Shown here: piece by piece, positions 51,131 to 59,185 of the stretch
Numbering within the stretch: position 1 is the stretch's first letter
Layout: each line of letters begins with the position of its first letter
Assembly: GCF_900089585.1 (NCBI RefSeq)
Contig: NZ_FLRH01000004.1
Location: 613,001 to 677,000, forward strand
Reading direction: 5' to 3'
DNA length: 64,000 bases
DNA from: Micromonospora sediminicola
GTDB lineage: Bacteria; Actinomycetota; Actinomycetes; Mycobacteriales; Micromonosporaceae
The notes under the pieces: model-generated
The model's input: only the letters and a program-made list of their open reading frames with translations
The model's database searches: none
Told to the model about the DNA's origin: nothing
Program-made: the position numbers and the translations under genes

Positions 51131-51961
51131 ATGGCCGCACCGAGCCACGGCGCGGTGGTGGTCGGCGTCGGCCGGTCGGCGGAGGACCTGACGGTGGTCC
51201 GGACGGCCGCCGGCGAGGCCGCGGCCCACGGCCGGCCGCTGCACCTCGTGCACGCGTTCAACTGGGCCGCGTCCCCTGGACCGGCGCCGGCCGGCGGCAC
51301 CCGCGTCGACGCGGAGAACCTGCTGGAGAAGGCCGGGCAGGTGGCCGCGGACGCCGCGCCGGACGTGCCGGTCAGCGGCGAGATCGTCGAGGGCTCGCCG
51401 GTCGAGGCGCTGCTGCGGGCCGCCGACGCCGCGTTCCTGGTGGCGCTCGGTGACGGCGGCATGGCCAGCTGCCCCACCTGCGTCCCGGCCGACGCCCCGG
51501 CGGTGGAACTGGCCTCCCGGGCCGGCTGCCCGGTGCTGGTCGGGCGCACCGGGGCGGCGCCGCCCGGGCCGCTGCTGGTCGGCTACGACGGCTCCCCCGG
51601 CTCGCGGGCCACGCTCCGCTACGCCTTCGACTGCGCCGAACGCCGGGGGGCCCGGCTGCTCGCCGTGCGGGTGGTCGAGACGGACCGGCACGACGGCGAC
51701 GACGGCCTGCTGGAGGAGGCGGTCAACCGGCACGCCGTACGGCACCCCCGGGTGGCCGCCGCCTGCCAGACCGTCCGCGGCGATCCGGGCGAGGTCCTGC
51801 TCGACCGGTCCCGGTCGGCGCAGCTCGCGCTGGTCGGCGCGCGCGGCGACGGGCCGGTACGGTCCACACTGGGCGCGGTCAGCCAGGCCCTGCTCTACCA
51901 CTCGCCGGCCCCGCTGATCGTCGTACGGGGCGTCGGTGACGACGCCGGGGACGGGCCATGA
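51131..51961 (+). CDS. Tandem universal stress protein (Usp)
   Basis: 276 residues, GGAGGTGA 7 bp before the ATG. Two UspA domains, about 1-140 and 148-272. Domain 2 keeps the ATP-type motif (GARGDG...STLGAVSQALL) and a VGYDGSPGSRATL start; domain 1 is degenerate (no GSRGxG). It contains a C-x2-C (SCPTC). Tandem Usps are core members of DevR/DosR-type dormancy regulons. It opens the island that runs to 62.7 kb. Confidence 0.88.
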   Translation: MAAPSHGAVVVGVGRSAEDLTVVRTAAGEAAAHGRPLHLVHAFNWAASPGPAPAGGTRVDAENLLEKAGQVAADAAPDVPVSGEIVEGSPVEALLRAADAAFLVALGDGGMASCPTCVPADAPAVELASRAGCPVLVGRTGAAPPGPLLVGYDGSPGSRATLRYAFDCAERRGARLLAVRVVETDRHDGDDGLLEEAVNRHAVRHPRVAAACQTVRGDPGEVLLDRSRSAQLALVGARGDGPVRSTLGAVSQALLYHSPAPLIVVRGVGDDAGDGP

Positions 51962-51975
51962 CGCCCGCGCGAGGC

Positions 51976-51991
51976 GGGACCAACGGCCCTG
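51976..51991. promoter_or_regulatory. Candidate DevR-type box upstream of phosphoketolase
   Basis: GGGACCAACGGCCCTG, 114 bp upstream of the phosphoketolase start, matches the element at 61637-61652 in 14 of 16 positions. DevR half-sites are known to contain GGGAC. Confidence 0.5.
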
Positions 51992-52028
51992 ACCGTCCAC
52001 CCCGGCGGAGGGCCAGGCTGGATCCGCC

Positions 52029-52049
52029 GGGGACGACGATCCCGTCCCC
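52029..52049. promoter_or_regulatory. Inverted repeat upstream of phosphoketolase
   Basis: GGGGACG and CGTCCCC are 7-bp arms around 7 bp, 41 bp before the start codon. Each arm holds a GGGAC half-site; it may be a second regulator box or a leader hairpin. Confidence 0.45.
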
Positions 52050-52089
52050 GAGTGGCAGACGACCCCGAGCCACGAGAGGCTAACGCAGC

Positions 52090-54501
52090 ATGGACACCGC
52101 TCTCGACCTGCACAGCCCCCTGACCGAAGACGAGCTGCGCCGGCTCGACGCCTACTGGCGGGCGGCCAACTACCTCACCGTCGGGCAGATCTACCTGCTC
52201 GACAACCCGCTGCTCCGCGAGCCGCTCAAGCCCGAGCACATCAAGCCGCGCCTGCTGGGCCACTGGGGCACCAGCCCCGGTCTCAACCTGCTCTACACGC
52301 ACCTCAACCGGGTCATCGTCGACCGGGACCTGTCCGCCATCTTCGTCACCGGCCCCGGCCACGGCGGCCCGGCGCTGGTCGCCAACACCTGGCTGGAGGG
52401 CACCTACAGCGAGCTGTACCACCACATCCCCCGGGACGAGGCCGGCATGCAGCGGCTGTTCCGGCAGTTCTCGTTCCCCGGCGGCATCCCCAGCCACGTG
52501 GCGCCGGAGGTGCCGGGTTCGATCCACGAGGGCGGCGAGCTGGGATACGCGCTGAGCCACGCCTACGGCGCCGCGTTCGACAACCCGGACCTGCTGGTCG
52601 CCTGCGTGATCGGCGACGGCGAGGCGGAGACCGGCCCGCTCGCCGGCAGCTGGCTGTCCACCGTGTTCCTCAACCCGGCCCGGGACGGGGCGGTGCTGCC
52701 GATCCTGCACCTCAACGGCTACAAGATCGCCAACCCGACGGTGCTGGACCGGATCCCCACCGACGACCTGCTCGACCTGATGCGCGGCTACGGCCACCAG
52801 CCGTACGTGGTGGAGGGCGACGACCCGGTGGCGGTGCACCAGTTGCTCGCCGCGACACTGGACCGGGCGGTCGACGAGATCGCCAAGATCCAGCGCCGGG
52901 CCCGCTCCGGCGGCGAGGTCGAGCGTCCCCGCTGGCCGATGATCGTGCTGCGGACGCCGAAGGGCTGGACCGGCCCGACGGACGTCGACGGCAAGCAGGT
53001 CGAGGGCACGTTCCGCGCCCACCAGGTGCCGATCGCGGAGGTGCGCGACAACCCGGCGCACCTGGCCGAGCTGGAGCGCTGGCTGCGCAGCTACCGGCCG
53101 GAGGAGCTGTTCGACGCCACCGGCGGCCCGGTCGCCGAGCTGGCCGCGCTGCCCCCGACCGGTGACCGGCGGATGAGCGCCAATCCGGTGGCCAACGGCG
53201 GCAAGCTGCTGCGCGACCTGGACCTGCCCGACTTCCGGGACTACGCGGTCGAGGTCGAGGAGCCCGGCGGCACGGTGGCCGGGGCGGCCGGCGCGCTCGG
53301 CCCGTGGGTTCGCGACGTGATCGTCCGCAACCCGCAGACCTTCCGCCTGTTCGGCCCGGACGAGGTCGCCTCGAACCGGCTCGGCGCCGCGTTCGAGGTC
53401 ACCGACCGCGCGTTCGTCGGCCGGCGGCTGCCGTCCGACGACCACCTCTCCCCCGACGGCCGGGTGATGGAGGTGCTCTCCGAGCACCTCTGCGAGGGTT
53501 GGCTGGAGGGCTACCTGCTGACCGGCCGGCACGGTCTGTTCACCAGCTACGAGGCGTTCATCCACATCGTCGACTCGATGGTCAACCAGCACGCCAAGTG
53601 GCTCAAGGTGACCCGGCACATCCCCTGGCGGGAGCCGATCGCATCGCTGAACTACCTGCTCTCCAGCCACGTCTGGCGGCAGGACCACAACGGCTTCTCG
53701 CACCAGGACCCGGGCTTCATCGACCACGTGGTCAACAAGAAGGCCGAGGTGGTCCGGGTCTACCTGCCGCCGGACGCCAACACGCTGCTCTCCACCATGG
53801 ACCACTGCCTGCGCAGCCGGCACTACATCAACGTGGTGGTGGCCGGGAAGCAGCCGGCACCGAACTGGCTCACCATGGACGAGGCGGTGCAGCACTGCCG
53901 CCGGGGCCTGGGCATCTGGGACTGGGCCAGCACCGACGACGACGCCGAGCCGGACGTGGTGCTCGCCTGCGCCGGCGACGTGCCCACGCTGGAGACCCTC
54001 GCGGCGGCCGACCTGCTGCGCCGCCACCTGCCCGACCTGAAGGTCCGGGTGGTCAACGTGGTCGACCTGATGCGCCTGCAACCGCCGTCGGAGCACCCGC
54101 ACGGGCTGCCCGACAACGAGTTCGACACCATCTTCACCCGCGAACGGCCGGTCATCTTCGCCTACCACGGCTACCCGTGGCTGATCCACCGGCTCACCTA
54201 CCGCCGGACCAACCACGAGAACCTGCACGTACGCGGCTACAAGGAGGAGGGCACCACCACCACCCCGTTCGACATGGTGATGCTCAACGACCTGGACCGC
54301 TTCCACCTGGTCATCGACGTCATCGACCGGGTGCCCGGGCTGCGTTCGCGCGCCGCGCACCTGCGCCAGGAGATGGTGGACACCCGCCAGGCCTGCCGCG
54401 ACTACACCCGCGAGCACGGCGAGGACGACCCGCGGGTCGCCGAGTGGCGCTGGATCCGCGAGACCGATCCCGCTGTCCGGACCGGTGAGCGCGAGGAGTG
54501 A
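52090..54501 (+). CDS. xfp: Xylulose-5-phosphate/fructose-6-phosphate phosphoketolase
   Basis: 803 residues. N-terminal YWRAANYLTVGQIYLLDNPLL and GHWGTSPGLNLLYTHLNR; TPP/Mg site GDGEAETGPLAGSW near 173-186; GYKIANPTVLDR; GHQPYVVEGDDP; catalytic His in PGHGGPAL and SHVAPE. C-terminal YHGYPWLIHRLTYRR. Complete and typical length. It cleaves sugar phosphates to acetyl phosphate, giving ATP without oxygen. Placement among Usp and DevR-like genes suggests use under oxygen limitation. The next Usp gene follows 42 bp downstream. Confidence 0.95.
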   Translation: MDTALDLHSPLTEDELRRLDAYWRAANYLTVGQIYLLDNPLLREPLKPEHIKPRLLGHWGTSPGLNLLYTHLNRVIVDRDLSAIFVTGPGHGGPALVANTWLEGTYSELYHHIPRDEAGMQRLFRQFSFPGGIPSHVAPEVPGSIHEGGELGYALSHAYGAAFDNPDLLVACVIGDGEAETGPLAGSWLSTVFLNPARDGAVLPILHLNGYKIANPTVLDRIPTDDLLDLMRGYGHQPYVVEGDDPVAVHQLLAATLDRAVDEIAKIQRRARSGGEVERPRWPMIVLRTPKGWTGPTDVDGKQVEGTFRAHQVPIAEVRDNPAHLAELERWLRSYRPEELFDATGGPVAELAALPPTGDRRMSANPVANGGKLLRDLDLPDFRDYAVEVEEPGGTVAGAAGALGPWVRDVIVRNPQTFRLFGPDEVASNRLGAAFEVTDRAFVGRRLPSDDHLSPDGRVMEVLSEHLCEGWLEGYLLTGRHGLFTSYEAFIHIVDSMVNQHAKWLKVTRHIPWREPIASLNYLLSSHVWRQDHNGFSHQDPGFIDHVVNKKAEVVRVYLPPDANTLLSTMDHCLRSRHYINVVVAGKQPAPNWLTMDEAVQHCRRGLGIWDWASTDDDAEPDVVLACAGDVPTLETLAAADLLRRHLPDLKVRVVNVVDLMRLQPPSEHPHGLPDNEFDTIFTRERPVIFAYHGYPWLIHRLTYRRTNHENLHVRGYKEEGTTTTPFDMVMLNDLDRFHLVIDVIDRVPGLRSRAAHLRQEMVDTRQACRDYTREHGEDDPRVAEWRWIRETDPAVRTGEREE

Positions 54502-54543
54502 GCTTGCGAGAGCCGCAGTCGCGAACGAAGGCAGGTACAGCGA

Positions 54544-55410
54544 GTGAGTGACGACGAGATCCTGGTCGGCTACGACGGGTCCACCGACGCGTCGGTGGCG
54601 CTGGACTGGGCGCTGGACGAGGCGGGCCGCTCCGGTCGGCCGGTGCGGTTGGCGTACGTCTTCGAGTGGTTGACCGTGGCCGGGTGGATCGGTCCGGGCG
54701 TGGCCCCCGGGGTCTGGCCGGACGAAACGGCCCGCCGGCAGGTCGAGGAACTGGTCCGCAAGGCGGCGGCGGACGCCGCCGCCGAGCGGCCCGGCCTCAC
54801 CGTGCACGGCGAGGTCTTCGACGGGCCGCCCGCGCTGGTGCTCCAGGAACGCTCCGCCGGGGCGGGGATGCTGGTGCTCGGCAGCCGGGGGCACGGCGGA
54901 TTCGGCGGGCTGCTCGCCGGCTCCACCGCGGTGTCGGTGACCGCGCACGCCCACTGCCCGGTGGTGGTGGTGCGCGACGGCCAGGCCGCCACGTCGGGGC
55001 CGGTGGTGGTCGGCTCGGACGGCTCCCCCTCGGCGCTGCGGGCGCTCGGCTTCGCCGTCGAGCGGGCCGCCCAGCGCGACGTGCCGCTGCGGGTGCTGCG
55101 GGCCTGGGAGCCGCCCGGCGACCGCTGGGTGCCGCCGGACTTCGACCCGCAGGAGACCGCCGCGACCGAACGGGCCGCCGCCGAGGCGGAGCTGGCCCCG
55201 TGGCGGGAGAGCTTCCCCGACGTGCCGGTGGAGATCGAGGCGGTGCCCGGCAGCGCGGCCGCGCTGCTGGTGGAGGCGAGCCGGTCGGCGCAGCTGGTGG
55301 TGGTCGGCAGCCGGGGCCGGGGCGGGCTGCGCGGCATGCTGCTCGGCTCGGTCAGTCAGCAGCTCATCCAGCACGCGCACTGCCCGGTGGCGGTGGTCCG
55401 CGAGCCCTGA
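54544..55410 (+). CDS. Tandem universal stress protein (Usp)
   Basis: 288 residues, GTG start. Two full Usp domains, each with the ATP-binding signature: GSRGHGGFGGLLAGSTAVSV (about residues 116-135) and GSRGRGGLRGMLLGSVSQ near 258-275. Both start with V-G-Y/S-DGS. Both look nucleotide-binding competent, unlike the first Usp. Probably co-transcribed with phosphoketolase. Confidence 0.9.
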   Translation: MSDDEILVGYDGSTDASVALDWALDEAGRSGRPVRLAYVFEWLTVAGWIGPGVAPGVWPDETARRQVEELVRKAAADAAAERPGLTVHGEVFDGPPALVLQERSAGAGMLVLGSRGHGGFGGLLAGSTAVSVTAHAHCPVVVVRDGQAATSGPVVVGSDGSPSALRALGFAVERAAQRDVPLRVLRAWEPPGDRWVPPDFDPQETAATERAAAEAELAPWRESFPDVPVEIEAVPGSAAALLVEASRSAQLVVVGSRGRGGLRGMLLGSVSQQLIQHAHCPVAVVREP

Positions 55411-55430
55411 TCCGCCGGTGCTCGGACCCG

Positions 55431-55454
55431 GGACGGTGCCCGTGGGCACCGTCC
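55431..55454 (+). terminator. Hairpin terminator after Usp gene
   Basis: GGACGGTGCCC and GGGCACCGTCC pair perfectly (11 bp) around a 2-nt centre, 20 bp after the stop. Confidence 0.7.
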
Positions 55455-55494
55455 TCACCGTGCGTGCGGCCCGAGCGGGGGGATGGCCGTCCTC

Positions 55495-55540
55495 AGCGAT
55501 ATGACTGTGAGGCATAAATATGACCAGCAGTCATATCGCT
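55495..55540. repeat. 13-bp inverted repeat with repeated ATATGAC core
   Basis: AGCGATATGACTG and its exact complement are separated by 20 bp that contain a third ATATGAC. The block is AT-rich and unlike its surroundings. It lies between converging genes, beyond the Usp terminator; no T-run follows. Confidence 0.7.
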
Positions 55541-55610
55541 CTCGGGGCGTGCCCTCTCCGCGCGGACGGCCGCGTGCCGGGACGACCACGCCGCACCGCC
55601 GGGGTGACCG

Positions 55611-57959
55611 TCAGCGGTCGGGAGACGCCTCACCGTCGGACGGGTTGAGGGAGAAGTAGTCCTCCTCCTCCTGGGCCAGGTGCAGGCGCAGCACCGCGTC
55701 CAGGCCGTAGAGCGCGGCCAGCAGGTCGGTCACCTCCTCGCGGCGCAGCCGGCCGTCCGGCGACGCCGCGAGGTGCCCGCCGATCCGCTCCACCAGCCGG
55801 GCGATCTCGACGTGCGCGCGGCTCATCGTCGAGGTCGCCTCGTCGCTGCCCAGCGGCCCGGCCAGGGCCGGGTAGAGCTGCCGTTCCTCCGCCGCCTCGT
55901 GCGGCAGCACCTCGTCGACCAGGCGCCGGTGCACGTCCCGCAGCGCCGGCACGCACCCCGGGTCGTCCGGGCGGGTGGCGACCAGGTCGGCGGTGTCCCG
56001 CAGCCGGGCCAGCACGTCCCGGACGCCGCCGTGCTCGCCGGAGTACCGGTCGAGCAGCTCCCGGGTGTGCGGGGGGACCTCGCGCCGCCGCAGGCCGCCA
56101 CCGAGGGCGCGCAGCGCGTTGAGGATCACCAGCACGTCGATGCCCTCCTGGAGGAACGCGCCGGCGACCGGGGGCAACCGGCCGGCGGCGGCCACCAGCA
56201 TGGCCAGCACGGCCAACCCCATCCCGACGGTGGCGCTCTGCACCGCGATGCGGCGGGCGTACCGGGCGATCTCCACGGCGTCGGCGAGCCGGTCCAGCCG
56301 GTCCACGGTGAGCACCGCGTCGGCCACGTCGGCGGAGGCGGTGGCCCCGGTCGCGCCCATCGCCACCCCGACGTGCGCCTCGGCCAGCGCCGGGGCGTCG
56401 TTCACGCCGTCGCCGACCATCACGGTCACCGCCCGGGCGGACTCCTCGCGTACCCGTTGGGCCTTCTCCCCCGGCGAGCAGCGCGCGATCACGTCGTCGA
56501 CGCCCACGACCTGCGCCACCTGCGCCGCGGTGCGCGGCCGGTCGCCGGTCACCATGACCAGCCGGCTCAGCCCCGCCTCGCGCAGCCGCCGCACGGTCCG
56601 CCGGGCGTCCGGGCGGACCGGGTCCTCCAGCAGGATCGCGCCGAGCGGACCGTGCTCGTCACTGACCCAGACGGTGGACAGGCCGGCCCGCTCGGCCCGC
56701 TCCCGAGCCCGGTCCGCCCACTCCGGCGGCTCGCCGGCGAGCTGGCCCACCCGGACCAGGCGGCCGTCGACGTGCCCGGTCACCCCGCGCCCCGGTTCCT
56801 CGGTCACCCCGGTCGGCTCGGCCAGCGGCACCCCCCGCTCGCGGGCCTGCCGCACCAGCGCGGCGGCCAGCACGTGCGGGGAGAGCTGCTCGACCGAGGC
56901 GGCCAGCCGCAGCACCTCGTCCCGGTCGCCGCCGGGCGCCACCACCGTCTCCGCGGCCCGGGGCCGCCCCGCGGTCAGCGTGCCGGTCTTGTCCAGCAGC
57001 AGGGTACGGGCACGACCGAGCTGCTCCAGCGAGCCGCCGTCGCGCACCAGCACGCCCCGGCGGGCCACCCGGGACAGCCCGGAGACCACCGCGATCGGGG
57101 TGGCCAGCAGCAGGGGGCACGGGGTGGCCACCACCAGCACCGCCACCGCCCGGACGAACTCGCCGGAGAGCAGCCACGCCGCGCCGGCCAGCAGCAGGGT
57201 GAACGGAACGAACGCCGCCGCGTACCGGTCGGCGAGGCGCACCATCGGAGCCTTGCGGGCGGTCGCCTCACCGGCCAGGCGGACGATGCCGGCGTACGTG
57301 CTCTCCGCCGCGTTCCGACGGGCCCGCAGCCCGAAGCCGGCGCCCGCGTTGACCACGCCGCTGGCCACCTGCTCGCCCGCCGCCCGACCGACCAGCCGCG
57401 ACTCGCCGGTCACCACGGACTCGTCGAGCGTGGCGGGCTCCTCCACGGTGCCGTCCACCGGCACCACGTCGCCGGGGCCGACCACCAGGCGGTCACCGGC
57501 CCGTACCGCGTCCAGCGGGACCACCTCGATCCCGCCGTCGGCGGTGCGGCGGCGGGCCTGCCGGGGCGCGCGTTCCAGCAGCGCCCGCAGGTCGCGGGTG
57601 GCCCGGCGCCGGGCGTACTCCTCCAGCGCCTGCCCGGTGGCGACCATCACGGCGATCACCGCGCCGGCCAGGTACTCCCGCACCAGCAACGCGCCCAGCA
57701 GCGCCAGCACGGCGATGACGTCGACGCCGAACTGCCGGCGCCACAGCTGCCGCAGCGTGGTCCAGACGGCCGGCACCAGGGCGACCACGGTGACCGCCGC
57801 CCACACCAGCCGGGCCGCGCCGGGCGCCCCGGCGAACCAGAGCGCGACGCCGGCCAGCACGGCCACTGTCAGCAGGGCCAGCGGGGCCCACTGCACCCAG
57901 GCCCGCCGCCGGGCCCGGGCCGGCCGTTCGGGTACGCACTCGGGCGCTTCGGTCCCCAC
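55611..57959 (-). CDS. P1B-type metal-transport ATPase fused to C-terminal hemerythrin domain (P1B-5-like)
   Basis: 782 residues. P-type ATPase core: actuator TGES, TM6 motif TPC at 279-281 (ATPCPLLLATP), phosphorylation DKTGT at 323-327, GDGVNDAPAL hinge. No N-terminal metal-binding domain. After the last TM pair, residues 631-775 form a hemerythrin-like HHE domain with H643, H677, H687, E691, H716, H760 and E764-766 as candidate di-iron ligands. TPC plus a C-terminal hemerythrin domain is the known P1B-5 layout (described in Acidothermus), with Ni/Fe export reported for relatives. The O2-binding domain may tie transport to oxygen level. Confidence 0.92.
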   Translation of the reverse strand: MGTEAPECVPERPARARRRAWVQWAPLALLTVAVLAGVALWFAGAPGAARLVWAAVTVVALVPAVWTTLRQLWRRQFGVDVIAVLALLGALLVREYLAGAVIAVMVATGQALEEYARRRATRDLRALLERAPRQARRRTADGGIEVVPLDAVRAGDRLVVGPGDVVPVDGTVEEPATLDESVVTGESRLVGRAAGEQVASGVVNAGAGFGLRARRNAAESTYAGIVRLAGEATARKAPMVRLADRYAAAFVPFTLLLAGAAWLLSGEFVRAVAVLVVATPCPLLLATPIAVVSGLSRVARRGVLVRDGGSLEQLGRARTLLLDKTGTLTAGRPRAAETVVAPGGDRDEVLRLAASVEQLSPHVLAAALVRQARERGVPLAEPTGVTEEPGRGVTGHVDGRLVRVGQLAGEPPEWADRARERAERAGLSTVWVSDEHGPLGAILLEDPVRPDARRTVRRLREAGLSRLVMVTGDRPRTAAQVAQVVGVDDVIARCSPGEKAQRVREESARAVTVMVGDGVNDAPALAEAHVGVAMGATGATASADVADAVLTVDRLDRLADAVEIARYARRIAVQSATVGMGLAVLAMLVAAAGRLPPVAGAFLQEGIDVLVILNALRALGGGLRRREVPPHTRELLDRYSGEHGGVRDVLARLRDTADLVATRPDDPGCVPALRDVHRRLVDEVLPHEAAEERQLYPALAGPLGSDEATSTMSRAHVEIARLVERIGGHLAASPDGRLRREEVTDLLAALYGLDAVLRLHLAQEEEDYFSLNPSDGEASPDR

Positions 57960-58129
57960 GTGCCGATCGTCTCAGCGTCGGCGCGGGCCAGGTAGGGCGA
58001 ACCGGGCGATCCGACAGGTCGAAGGGCCCCGTGCGGGCCGACCGGGCATGACCGAGGATGGAGCGGGCAACCCCACCCGGGCGTCCCGGGTGTCAGGCAC
58101 GATGGGGAGAGACAGGAAAGGTCGTGACG

Positions 58130-59140
58130 ATGAGCCACGAGACGCCGGCTACCGATCGCCCGCTGACCACCGCGCTCGCGGAGGCCGCCGGAATGGCCGG
58201 CCACGCCCCCTCGGTGCACAACACGCAGCCGTGGCACTGGACGGTCCTGCCCGACGCGCTGGAGTTGCGGGTGGTCCGGGAACGGCACCTCAGCGCCATG
58301 GACCCGGAGGGCCGCCTGCTGGTGGTCAGCTGCGGCGCGGCGCTGCACCACGCCCGGACGGCGCTGGCCGCCGAGGGCTGGACCCCGGTGGTGGAGCGGC
58401 TGCCCGACCCGAACCAGCCCGACCTGCTGGCCCGGATCACCGGGCTGCGGCACACCGGCGCCGACCCCGACGCCATGCACCTCGTGCAGTGCATGCGGGT
58501 GCGGCACACCGACCGGCGGCCGGTCAGCGACGAGCAGATCCCCACCGCCGCGCTCGGCGACATCGACCGGGCCGCCACCGCCGAGGGCGTCAACCTGCAA
58601 CTCCTCGACGACATGCAGAAGATCGAGCTGGCCGGCGCCGCCCAGCAGGCCGCCACCGTCGAGGCGGACAGCCCGGAGCTGCGCGAGGAACTGGCCTACT
58701 GGGTCAACCGGGCCGGCACCGGCACCGGGCTGCCGCCGGAGGTGCTGCCCGACCAGCCGGCGCAGACCACCGTGCCGGGCCGCGACTTCGGCCACCCCGG
58801 ATCGCTGCCGATCGGCCCCGGCCACGACAAGGCCGCCGTCTACGCCATCCTCTGGGGCGCCGAGGACGAGCCGCTGAGCTGGTTGCGCGCCGGCGAGGCG
58901 CTCTCCGCCGCCTGGCTGGCCGCCACCCGCCACGGGGTGTCCCTGGTGCCGCTGTCCGGCGTGGTGGAGGTCGACGGCACCCGCGAGGTGCTCCGGCAGA
59001 TGCTGGCCGGGCTCGGCTTCCCCTACCTGAGCATGCGGCTCGGCGTGGCCGACCCGACGCACGCCGGCCCGCCGCACACCCCGCGCCTGGAGGCCGCGCA
59101 GACCGTCGACACCTCGGCGGTACGCGACCAGCTGTCCTGA
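58130..59140 (+). CDS. Acg-family FMN-binding nitroreductase-like protein
   Basis: 336 residues from ATG 58130 with CAGGAAAGG 9 bp upstream. The Acg signature is clear: GHAPSVHNTQPWHW near 23-36, HTDRRPV near 124-130, LSWLRAGEALSAAWLAATRHGVS, and PYLSMRLGVAD. Family members in mycobacteria (Rv2032, Rv3131) are DosR-regulated and thought to sequester flavin rather than act as true nitroreductases. Divergent from the ATPase-hemerythrin gene. Confidence 0.9.
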   Translation: MSHETPATDRPLTTALAEAAGMAGHAPSVHNTQPWHWTVLPDALELRVVRERHLSAMDPEGRLLVVSCGAALHHARTALAAEGWTPVVERLPDPNQPDLLARITGLRHTGADPDAMHLVQCMRVRHTDRRPVSDEQIPTAALGDIDRAATAEGVNLQLLDDMQKIELAGAAQQAATVEADSPELREELAYWVNRAGTGTGLPPEVLPDQPAQTTVPGRDFGHPGSLPIGPGHDKAAVYAILWGAEDEPLSWLRAGEALSAAWLAATRHGVSLVPLSGVVEVDGTREVLRQMLAGLGFPYLSMRLGVADPTHAGPPHTPRLEAAQTVDTSAVRDQLS

Positions 59141-59158
59141 CGGGCTCGTCGGCGTACG

Positions 59159-59185
59159 TCACCGGGCGATAGCATCGCCCGGTGA
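59159..59185. promoter_or_regulatory. Perfect 12-bp palindrome over the sensor-kinase start codon
   Basis: TCACCGGGCGAT-AGC-ATCGCCCGGTGA. The GTG start (59182-59184) is inside the right arm, so an mRNA hairpin would bury it; as DNA it could be an operator. No Shine-Dalgarno is visible upstream. Confidence 0.6.

Noticed and set aside
55501..55660. Short plus-strand frame beginning inside the 13-bp inverted repeat
   Set aside because: No RBS, basic low-complexity product and overlap with the 3' end of the ATPase gene.
55680..57995. Very long plus-strand frame opposite the ATPase-hemerythrin gene
   Set aside because: No motifs, biased His/Gly/Arg composition, and the minus-strand ATPase is unambiguous.
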